NCBI GenBank assembly: GCA_026397855.1
Contig: JAPLUA010000522.1
Span: forward strand, 1-12,250
Length of the DNA stretch: 12,250 bases
Origin: Verrucomicrobiota bacterium
Lineage (GTDB): Bacteria; Verrucomicrobiota; Verrucomicrobiia; Limisphaerales; UBA8199
Reading direction: 5' to 3'
The notes below the pieces were generated by a model. It ran no database searches. It saw nothing but the letters and a program-made list of their open reading frames with translations, and was not told the DNA's origin. The translations under genes were made by a program, and so were the position numbers. Within the stretch, counting starts at the first letter, position 1; each line of letters opens with the position of its first letter. This document shows, in pieces, positions 1 to 6,276 of this stretch.

Positions 1-170
1 CCGGTTGGCACACTCACTGCAGGGCATTGCCATGTCCTTCGGATGCTATTGACGACGGTCCAGATGACAGTGGGATCGGATGTCTGTCTTCTCATCCCGA
101 CCGCCGGCTGGAAGGCCTCCGGGATCGTATTCGTTGGCACTTGGACAAGCCGATCCAGACGATCGACCAG

Positions 171-240
171 CAGGATATCGAGCGCTACAAGGCTATCGCC
201 CAGAGCACCAATGGCGCCATCTCCAGGCAGGAGTTCGATA
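171..240 (+). pseudogene. Remnant of an EmrA/HlyD-type efflux adaptor gene
   Basis: This 70-bp piece matches 5661-5730 of the larger adaptor gene in the same window at 58 of 70 bases without gaps, including 24 consecutive identical bases. It keeps the same reading frame, encoding a peptide like QDIERYKAIAQSTNGAISRQ where the larger gene has QDLERSKSLAQGANGAISRQ, part of the coiled-coil hairpin of periplasmic adaptors. Similarity stops abruptly on both sides, and nothing else of an adaptor (lipoyl domain, beta barrel, membrane anchor) is visible nearby. I read it as the relic of another efflux adaptor copy. The open frame that runs through it (to 299) is not a credible protein on its own. Confidence 0.7.
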
Positions 241-521
241 TTCGGGCTTTGAACCAGCCCCGTCGTGAACAAGCGGCGAGATGTCCTCTTTGTGGATGAT
301 AGGGGCCGGGAACTATTTCCGGGGACGCTCGGCGAGGGGTGCCAGAAGATGGACAGGACTGGCAGGTTCACCCGTGGTATCTGATGAGCAACCGATTTTG
401 CCCAGCGGCTGCACATCGGGTAACCGGGCCGCGCGGTATGCCTGCTCTATCAAAACAACTCGGAGGTTGACGGAAGTGAAAATGCCTTGCACGTCCCTGA
501 GCGGCATGGGATAGCTGTAAT
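241..521. other. Gene-free stretch before the toxin-antitoxin pair
   Basis: No credible coding region or RNA was recognised here. Short open frames exist on both strands but show no family resemblance and overlap one another. The stretch joins the adaptor remnant to the antitoxin gene and should carry the antitoxin promoter, but I could not identify convincing -35 and -10 boxes. Confidence 0.4.
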
Positions 522-776
522 ATGACAAGTGATTCTACAGTTACCGTGAGCCAAGCGCAGGCAAACCTGCCCAGGCTCATCCGGCAGGACAGCTTCGCCA
601 TTGCACGGCACGGCAAGGTGGTGGGGGTGTTTCTATCCAAGGACCGGATCGAAGCACTGGTGGAAAGCATGGAACTGTTGGGCAACCCGGATTTCATTCA
701 GGCGCTGAAGGAGCATAAGGCCGCACGGGGCAAACAATTCGACCTCGCGGAGCTCGATGTGGAAATGTCCGCGTGA
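522..776 (+). CDS. Phd/YefM-family antitoxin
   Basis: The 84-residue protein has the layout of Phd/YefM antitoxins. A short N-terminal strand and helix (TVTVSQAQANLPRLI, about residues 6-20) resembles the 'prevent-host-death' DNA-binding fold, followed by FAIARHGKVVGVFLS (about 25-39), and then an acidic helical C-terminal tail that would wrap the toxin. Such proteins neutralise their cognate toxin and, with it, repress their own promoter. The stop codon overlaps the start of the next gene by four bases (GTGA, 773-776), the typical translational coupling of a type II toxin-antitoxin operon. The start ATG at 522 has only a weak upstream purine run. Family assignment is confident; the exact toxin target is not known. 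Confidence 0.85.
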   Translation: MTSDSTVTVSQAQANLPRLIRQDSFAIARHGKVVGVFLSKDRIEALVESMELLGNPDFIQALKEHKAARGKQFDLAELDVEMSA

Positions 777-1081
777 AGACCCGGGTGATCATTAAACAAA
801 GGGTCAGGAGTTTCCTGCAAACCCTTGCCCCTGAACCGCGCCGAAAGCTCTGGCGTGGTCTTAAGGATTTAGCTGAAGATAAAGGCGACCTTAAGCAGTT
901 AGATGGCAACTTGCATCCGTTCTGGCGACTGCGCGTTGAAAGGATGCGCGTGATTTACGAGCCGCGGTCCATCGCGGGCGAGCGGCATTTGGTTTGTTTC
1001 TTCGCTGATCATCGTTCAACCGTCTATGCCGTGCTGGAACAATTGCTCGTATCCGGCCTCGTGGATGAGTTGACGGATTGA
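773..1081 (+). CDS. RelE/ParE-superfamily toxin
   Basis: This 102-residue basic protein begins with GTG inside the last codons of the antitoxin gene. The segment PFWRLRVERMRVIYE (about residues 49-63) is the central strand pair of RelE/ParE toxins, where an xWRLRVxxxRVIY pattern is usual, and the C-terminal part (HLVCFFADHRSTVY) fits the last strands. RelE members cut mRNA in the ribosome, while ParE members poison gyrase; the sequence alone does not decide between them. Length and operon order (antitoxin first) match complete modules, and no frameshift is seen, so the pair may be active. It lies 19 bp from the lysR remnant and between two efflux-gene relics, consistent with acquisition or retention as an addiction module. 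Confidence 0.82.
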   Translation: MKTRVIIKQRVRSFLQTLAPEPRRKLWRGLKDLAEDKGDLKQLDGNLHPFWRLRVERMRVIYEPRSIAGERHLVCFFADHRSTVYAVLEQLLVSGLVDELTD

Positions 1082-1100
1082 AGCACCCAACCGCCCAGGT

Positions 1101-1391
1101 TCAGTATTCCGCGCGATCCACTTCCTGCGGCAATGGCAACATCTGCTCGGCCATCGCTGCGAACTGGGTGACAACCGGTGAGGGGCTTTGGTGCCGCCAG
1201 GCCAGCGCATAGTCGGTCCAGAGCCTGGGCTTGGTCAGGGGACGCCAGACGATGCTGTGGAAGCGCTCCATCTGCTCGAAATAGGGCAGCACGCTGACCC
1301 CCAGCCCCACCGAGATCAGGCCGAGCATGTTGCTCGGGTAGCCGCCGACCTCCTTGACGACGCGCGTGCCACAGTTGAGCCGCGCGCACTG
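1101..1391 (-). pseudogene. LysR-family regulator, 3' remnant
   Basis: The minus strand encodes about the last 95 residues of a LysR-type regulator and ends at a stop at 1101-1103. Over the last 76 residues it matches the intact LysR protein of this window at about three quarters of positions (for example GLISVGLGVSVLPYFEQ versus GLISVGLGISVVPHFEQ, and the shared ending MLPLPQEVDR). At DNA level 1111-1364 aligns with 4139-4392 without gaps, 204 of 254 bases identical. Upstream of about 1391 the similarity vanishes: the helix-turn-helix and most of the ligand domain are missing. The open frame continues to 1691 but encodes unrelated sequence there, so the piece is a decayed duplicate rather than a working gene. 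Confidence 0.85.
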
Positions 1392-1547
1392 GTGGTTTGG
1401 CCGGATGCGCCAGGCGGTTGAGCATCCCTGCGACTGGGAAGCGCCCGGGCGGTCTCGGCGCCACAGGGCCTGGATGCCGGACGAAACAGAGCCGCCGCAG
1501 GCTTCCGACTGACCCGGACGCCACCCCGACACGGACGGGTGAAGCTG

Positions 1548-1573
1548 CAGAGCAGATTTGTCAATCTGCGCTG
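1548..1573. repeat. REP-like palindrome
   Basis: Two 11-bp arms (CAGAGCAGATT at 1548-1558 and AATCTGCGCTG at 1563-1573) are reverse complements with one mismatch and enclose the loop TGTC. It sits in the 283-bp gap between the lysR remnant and the methyltransferase gene and is followed by no T-run, so it looks like a REP-type extragenic palindrome rather than a standard terminator. The rest of the gap (1392-1674) has no recognisable gene. Confidence 0.5.
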
Positions 1574-1674
1574 AGAGCCAATGTCCGCTTCGGCCAATTT
1601 GTGGGGTATGCCGTTTTAATGACCCCGGCTGTTGTTGACCTTGCTGGCGGCGGCGGCTTAGGCTGGCACCAGAC

Positions 1675-3048
1675 ATGCTGACACCAATCAAATATCCAGC
1701 CGCCCGGCAGGGCGACGGGGTCTTGCTCCGGCTCCGGGAGGATTACGAACAGGCGGTGCTCGACTTGTTCGAGGCTGACCAGGAGGCCAAAGAGGTTCGT
1801 CCCGCACTGGAGGTCGTCGGCCACACCTCCAACTTTCTCAACAACATGCGCCTGCCGGTTCACCGCTGGTTTCGTTACAGCGCGGGCTTTTCGGCGGAGT
1901 GGGTGAAGTGGTTGCTGGCGGAGCGGGATGGAAGCGACCTTCGGGTGCTCGACCCGTTCGTCGGTTCAGGAACGACTTGTCTCGCGTGCGATGAAATGGG
2001 CGTCCCGTCCCACGGCCTCGAGGCCCATCCGTTCATTCACCGGGTTGCGCGGGCCAAGTTGAGTTACGCCACCGATCCGGAGCGTTTCATTGCCAAGGCG
2101 GAGAGGGCGTTCGGGTTTGCCCGGAAGGCGGTAGCGCAGACGGAGCATTACCCGGACATCATTGGGAAGTGTTACGGGCTTGAGACGCTGGATTATCTGG
2201 ACCGCTTCCGGCAGGCTGTCGAGCTTGAGCAGGACGGTTCGCCCGAAGCCGGGCTGCTTTGGATGGCGCTCGTCTCATCGCTGCGCGTGGTGTCCGAGGC
2301 GGGGACCGCGCCGTGGCAATACGTGTTGCCAGGCCGGCGCAAGACCGTGCCGCCGCCGCCGGAACTCGCGTTACACAAGACGGTGCAAATGATGGCTGCG
2401 GACATCCGCTTTATGGCGCGACGGGCGAGGCCGCTGGCGCAGTTGCGCGTGGATGACGCGCGCAAATGCGCGACTGTGCCGGATGGCTGGGCCACGCTGG
2501 TGGTCACGTCGCCGCCCTACGCCAACAATTACGACTACGCCGACGCAACGCGGTTGGAGATGGCGTTCATGGGCGAGATTCGCGGCTGGGGCGACCTGCA
2601 GGAAACAGTGAGACGACACTTGGTGCGAGCCTGTTCCCAGCATGTGCCGCCCAATTCGGTGAACCTCGATGAAGTGCTGGCCACACCGGAGCTTGCGCCG
2701 ATCCGCGATGAGATCGTACCGATATGCCGCGAACTTTCGGCGGTGCGATTGGAGCGCGGCGGCAAGAAGACCTACAACAACATGATCGCCTGCTACTTTC
2801 TTGACCTGGCGCAGACGTGGCAGGCGCTCCGGCGGGTTTGTGCCTCGCCATCCGAGGTTTGCTTCGTAATCGGCGATTCCGCGCCCTATGGCGTTTATGT
2901 GCCGGTCATTGAATGGTTCGGGAAGCTGGCTCTGGCCGCAGGATTCGAGTCCTGGTCATTCGAGAAACTGCGCGACCGGAACATCAAATGGAAGAACCGC
3001 AAACATCGCGTACCCCTTTGCGAGGGGCATTTGTGGGTTCGCGGATAG
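1675..3048 (+). CDS. DNA methyltransferase (N4-cytosine/N6-adenine type)
   Basis: The 457-residue protein carries both signatures of amino-methyltransferases that modify an exocyclic amino group of DNA: DPFVGSGTT (residues 93-101), the S-adenosylmethionine-binding motif I, and TSPPY (278-282), the catalytic motif IV. The SPPY form is most often seen in N4-cytosine enzymes, but N6-adenine activity cannot be excluded. A segment before motif I (LPVHRWFRYSAGFSAEWV, 60-77) may be motif X. The roughly 175 residues between motifs I and IV may hold target recognition. This I-then-IV order differs from the more common beta class, in which SPPY precedes DPFxGSGTT. The gene stands 12 bp before a probable endonuclease gene, giving a two-gene restriction-modification unit in which this enzyme would protect host DNA. 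The ATG at 1675 has only a weak ribosome-binding site. Confidence 0.85.
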   Translation: MLTPIKYPAARQGDGVLLRLREDYEQAVLDLFEADQEAKEVRPALEVVGHTSNFLNNMRLPVHRWFRYSAGFSAEWVKWLLAERDGSDLRVLDPFVGSGTTCLACDEMGVPSHGLEAHPFIHRVARAKLSYATDPERFIAKAERAFGFARKAVAQTEHYPDIIGKCYGLETLDYLDRFRQAVELEQDGSPEAGLLWMALVSSLRVVSEAGTAPWQYVLPGRRKTVPPPPELALHKTVQMMAADIRFMARRARPLAQLRVDDARKCATVPDGWATLVVTSPPYANNYDYADATRLEMAFMGEIRGWGDLQETVRRHLVRACSQHVPPNSVNLDEVLATPELAPIRDEIVPICRELSAVRLERGGKKTYNNMIACYFLDLAQTWQALRRVCASPSEVCFVIGDSAPYGVYVPVIEWFGKLALAAGFESWSFEKLRDRNIKWKNRKHRVPLCEGHLWVRG

Positions 3049-3060
3049 GAAGGGATCGCT

Positions 3061-3948
3061 ATGGCCGAATCACTCGCTCACAGGTGGGGACAAATTATAG
3101 GGGATGGCTTTGAAATGTTCGTCCGCAACATCCTCGGTGAGGTGGCACAGCGGCATGGTCTCTACCTCGATTTCAAGCGACCGCGCGAAACCAGAGGGGG
3201 CCAGGGCAAAGTGACATGGCAGGACGGCTACGGCAACCGGCATGACCTCGACTACGTTTTGGAGCGTGGGGGAACGGAGGACACCCTTGGCGTCCCCATC
3301 GCTTTCATCGAATCAGCGTGGCGGCGATACACCAAGCATTCGAAGAACAAAGTTCAGGAGATCGAAGCGGCAGTGATGCCGATTGCCCTGACGTTCTCGC
3401 GTCATCAGCCGTTCTGCGGGGCGGTGCTTGCTGGCGAGTTTACGCGCAACGCACTGCATCAGTTGGAATCGAAAGGCTTCGGTGTCCTGCACATTCCCTA
3501 TGATTCCATTCTGGCCGCGTTCCGCGAACTCGGCATTGACGCTTCATCGGAGGACGGTGCGGGCGGCACAACCGAGACGCAGTTTCGGGAGAAGATTGCG
3601 AAATGGGAATCGCTACGGCAGCCCCAAGCGACCAACCGCCTGCGGGCGAAACTTCACGCACTCCACCAGCGCGAGATTGCGGAATTCAAGCAGCACCTTG
3701 AAGCCGCACTCAACCGTCAGGTGGCTTCGATTCGGCTGACTGTGCTGCGCGGGCATTCGGTCGAGTGCTCTGACGTCGAAAGCGCGATTGCCTATTTGAT
3801 TGAGGATGAGAAGTCGTATCGGTTGCGCGAAGACGGCGAGCCGCGCGAGGCATTTGAAGTTCAGGTCCGATTCAACACCAGTGCGAGAATTGAAGCGACT
3901 TTCCCCAAGCGTGCCGAGGCGGTTGCGTTCCTCCGCAGTTTCGCTTGA
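3061..3948 (+). CDS. Probable type II restriction endonuclease
   Basis: The 295-residue soluble protein follows the methyltransferase gene by 12 bp, with a good ribosome-binding site (AGGAAGGG, about 3048-3055). The N-terminal half shows a pattern compatible with a PD-(D/E)xK nuclease: HDLDYVLE (61-68) supplies candidate acidic residues D62/D64, followed after about 15 residues by IAFIESAWRRYTKHSKNK (80-97). There E84 would be the second acid, and a lysine or arginine further along the helix (K92, K95) could replace the usual motif lysine. The next segments (AVMPIALTFSRHQPFCGAVL, about 104-123; GVLHIPYDSI, 141-150) look like core strands. The C-terminal part is charged and helical. The nuclease call rests on this pattern plus the gene neighbourhood; the recognition site cannot be read from sequence. 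Confidence 0.68.
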   Translation: MAESLAHRWGQIIGDGFEMFVRNILGEVAQRHGLYLDFKRPRETRGGQGKVTWQDGYGNRHDLDYVLERGGTEDTLGVPIAFIESAWRRYTKHSKNKVQEIEAAVMPIALTFSRHQPFCGAVLAGEFTRNALHQLESKGFGVLHIPYDSILAAFRELGIDASSEDGAGGTTETQFREKIAKWESLRQPQATNRLRAKLHALHQREIAEFKQHLEAALNRQVASIRLTVLRGHSVECSDVESAIAYLIEDEKSYRLREDGEPREAFEVQVRFNTSARIEATFPKRAEAVAFLRSFA

Positions 3949-3980
3949 GGCGTTTGGTGATATCCCTGATGGGTTGGAAC

Positions 3981-4009
3981 TTCAGCACGGGGAACCCGTG
4001 CATGCTGAA
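3981..4009. terminator. Strong hairpin between convergent genes
   Basis: GCACGGG (3985-3991) and CCCGTGC (3995-4001) form a perfect 7-bp stem around GAA. The flanks TTCAG (3981-3985) and CTGAA (4005-4009) can extend the pairing past a small bulge. It lies 32 bp after the endonuclease stop and before the convergent end of lysR. No T-run follows, so it may be a factor-independent barrier, an mRNA-stabilising structure or a repeat element rather than a classical terminator. Confidence 0.4.
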
Positions 4010-4128
4010 TAGGGCCGCCCCGGCTCCGCGAAGGCGGTCAACTGCTCCAAGGGCCTCCCGGGTTTATGAGAAGGAAGCGTCTGGGATACAAGACGTTGTC
4101 CCGACCGTAAAGGCGGCAGCGCTCAAGC

Positions 4129-5043
4129 TCACTGCTGCGCACGATCCACTTCCTGCGGCAGCGGCAACATCTTCTCGGCCATAGCCACAAACTGCGAGAC
4201 GACCGGTGAAGCGCCTTGCCGCCGCCAGACCAGACCGAAATCCGTCCATAGCCTGGGTTTGGTCAGCGTCCGCCAAACGATCCCGCGGAAGCGCTCCACC
4301 TGCTCGAAGTGGGGCACCACGCTGATACCCAAGCCCACGGAGATGAGGCCAAGCACATTGGTCGGGTAACCGCCGATTTCTTTGACGACGCGGGGGCGGA
4401 AGCCAGCATTAGCGCAGTGGCGGAAAAACTCGTCGTAGAACACCGACCAGGATTCTCGAGTGCAGAAGACAAAGTCTTCGCCGCGCAGGTCGGCCAGCTC
4501 GAAGCTCCGCTGTTTGGCCAGGGGGTAGCGCTGCGGCAACGCCACCTTGAAAGGCACGCGCCAGATAACCCGGTGTTCCAGTCCGCCGGAGGGCATTGGC
4601 AAGGTCAGGAAGGAAAGGTCGAGGCGGCCTTCGCGCAGCGCCTTCAATTGTTGGTCCCGCGTTTCATGGAAATAGTCGAACTCAACCTTGGGGTGGGCTT
4701 GGCGGAAGGCGCTGATTACCGGGGCCAGGTAGTTCAAGTGCAAGCCGCTCGGGAACCCGAGCGAAAGGCTGCCGGTGATGATTCCCGCCGCCGTGCGCGC
4801 TTCGTTGGTGGCCTCGGCCGCCTGGGTGAGGATGGCGCGTGCGCGCCGGTAAAAAGCTTTGCCTGCCGGCGTGATTTGCACCCCGGCGCGGCCACGCTCG
4901 AACAGGGGCGTTTCCAGCTCAGCTTCGAGATCTTTTATCTGGCGGCTGAGGGCAGGTTGAGCGACGCGCAGCCGTGCCGCCGCGTGCGTGAAGTTCAATG
5001 CTTCAGCCACCGCCACGAAGTATCGGAGGTGTCTCAGTTCCAT
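4129..5043 (-). CDS. LysR-family transcriptional regulator
   Basis: This intact 304-residue LysR regulator starts at the ATG complementary to 5041-5043, giving the typical opening MELRHLRYFVAVAEALNFTHAA; a longer frame to 5085 adds an atypical N-terminus and is rejected. The winged helix-turn-helix lies at about residues 18-37 (FTHAAARLRVAQPALSRQIK), followed by the linker helix and a two-lobed ligand-binding domain to the end. It is divergent from the emrA-emrB-like efflux genes with an 84-bp gap, the classical arrangement in which a LysR protein controls both itself and its neighbour in response to a small molecule, here perhaps a pump substrate. The inducer is unknown. A diverged copy of its 3' end survives at 1101-1391. 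Confidence 0.92.
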   Translation of the reverse strand: MELRHLRYFVAVAEALNFTHAAARLRVAQPALSRQIKDLEAELETPLFERGRAGVQITPAGKAFYRRARAILTQAAEATNEARTAAGIITGSLSLGFPSGLHLNYLAPVISAFRQAHPKVEFDYFHETRDQQLKALREGRLDLSFLTLPMPSGGLEHRVIWRVPFKVALPQRYPLAKQRSFELADLRGEDFVFCTRESWSVFYDEFFRHCANAGFRPRVVKEIGGYPTNVLGLISVGLGISVVPHFEQVERFRGIVWRTLTKPRLWTDFGLVWRRQGASPVVSQFVAMAEKMLPLPQEVDRAQQ

Positions 5044-5068
5044 GCGCTCACCATACCTCGCGCGCATG
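5041..5068. promoter_or_regulatory. Candidate LysR operator (inverted repeat)
   Basis: CATGCGC (5041-5047) and GCGCATG (5062-5068) are perfect 7-bp inverted repeats separated by 14 bp, spanning the lysR start codon and its ribosome-binding region in the divergent gap. LysR proteins bind dyads in this position, often to repress their own gene. The arms are short and the spacing is not the textbook T-N11-A box, so this is a suggestion only. Confidence 0.3.
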
Positions 5069-5183
5069 GCTGGACCAAGCAACAAAGTATTGGGCGCGGG
5101 CCGCCGCCTGGGGTTAAAGGAAGGGTGATGAATGAGACGAATGCGACTGTGACGGCTACAGGTGCGGGGGCGGCCGGGGGGGC

Positions 5184-5250
5184 GGAAATTCGAAATCCGA
5201 AGGCCGAAGCCCGAAGGAAATCCGACGGCCCGAATACCGAAAGCCGAATC
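5184..5250 (+). repeat. GAAATCCGAAGGCCGAA-type dispersed repeat
   Basis: A run of imperfect units built on 'CCGAA' with variants (5184-5250) lies inside the 5' end of the adaptor frame. Its core GAAATCCGAAGGCCGAA (5192-5208) recurs exactly, in inverse orientation, at 8207-8223. The encoded peptide (EIRNPKAEARRKSDGP) has no adaptor-like character, indicating repeat DNA that has invaded or been recruited into the leader of the gene. Confidence 0.6.
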
Positions 5251-5299
5251 AAGCCGGGAGCAGGGGCGGATACGGTGGCGAACGCCACGCCCCGATCTT

Positions 5300-5320
5300 C
5301 ACGCATCACGCATCACGCAT
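5300..5320 (+). repeat. CACGCAT heptamer tandem repeat
   Basis: Three perfect tandem copies of CACGCAT (5300-5306, 5307-5313, 5314-5320), followed by a partial copy, lie just before the membrane anchor codons of the adaptor gene and encode SRITHHASHF. The 7-bp unit is not a multiple of three, so any copy-number change would shift the reading frame. Confidence 0.7.
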
Positions 5321-6276
5321 CACACTTCCGCCGCTTCACCATCACGCTCCTTGCCGCCGCCGTCACGACCACCGCCGCCTGGTCCGGCTACCGGTGGCTG
5401 GACCACGTCCGCACTTGGGTCAGGACGGACAACGCCTACGTCGCCGCGCATGTCCACCAGGTTAGCTCGCGCCTCGCCGGAACGGTGTCTGAAGTGCTCG
5501 TGGAGGCGAATGGGGCGGTCGCGGCCGGGAGGGTGGTCGCCCGGCTCGAGGCGCGGGATTTCGAGGTGAGAAGGCAGCGCATCTGCAGCAGGCCCATGCC
5601 CAGGTTGCCCTGGCGCGGGCCCAGGTGGCTCGCGAACAGGCCCAGGCCACCAAATCGCAGCAGGATCTCGAACGTTCCAAGTCGCTCGCCCAGGGCGCCA
5701 ATGGCGCCATCTCCAGGCAGGAGCTTGATTCCGCGCAGGCGGCCGCTGACGCCGCCCAGGCCGGCCTGGATGTTGCCAGGTCCGCGCTCCAATCGGCGGA
5801 GGCCGCTACCGCCGCCGCGCGGGCGCAGGAGCAGGTGGCCCAGGCCAATCTCAAGGACGCTGACCTGCAGCTTTCCTATACCGAGATTCGCGCTCCCGCC
5901 ACCGGCCGCATCGGCCGGAAGAACCTGGAGACCGGCAATCACGTCCAGCCGGGGCAGGCTCTGCTGGCCCTGGTGCAGCCCGATGTCTGGGTCGTGGCCA
6001 ATTTCAAGGAGACGCAGCTCGCGCGCCTCAAACCCGGCCAGCCTGTGCGGCTGCGCGTGGATGCGTTCCCAGGACGCGTGTTTGCCGGGCACGTCGAGAG
6101 CCTTGCCCCCGCCAGCGGCGCCCAGTTCGCGCTTTTGCCACCGGATAACGCCACCGGCAACTTCATCAAGATCGTCCAGCGCGTGCCGGTGAAGATCGCC
6201 CTGGACCGCCAGGACACCGGCGACTGCGAGGGCCGCATCGTGCCCGGCATGTCCACGGTGGTGGAGGTGAAAGTGC

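Noticed and set aside
1101..1691. A 196-residue minus-strand protein
   Set aside because: Only the last 95 or so residues resemble LysR; the rest is unrelated, lacks a DNA-binding domain and has no ribosome-binding site.
4309..6192. Long plus-strand frame across lysR and the adaptor gene
   Set aside because: Its first part is antisense to lysR and its last part is out of frame with the adaptor; only about 5128-5568 is genuine adaptor coding sequence.
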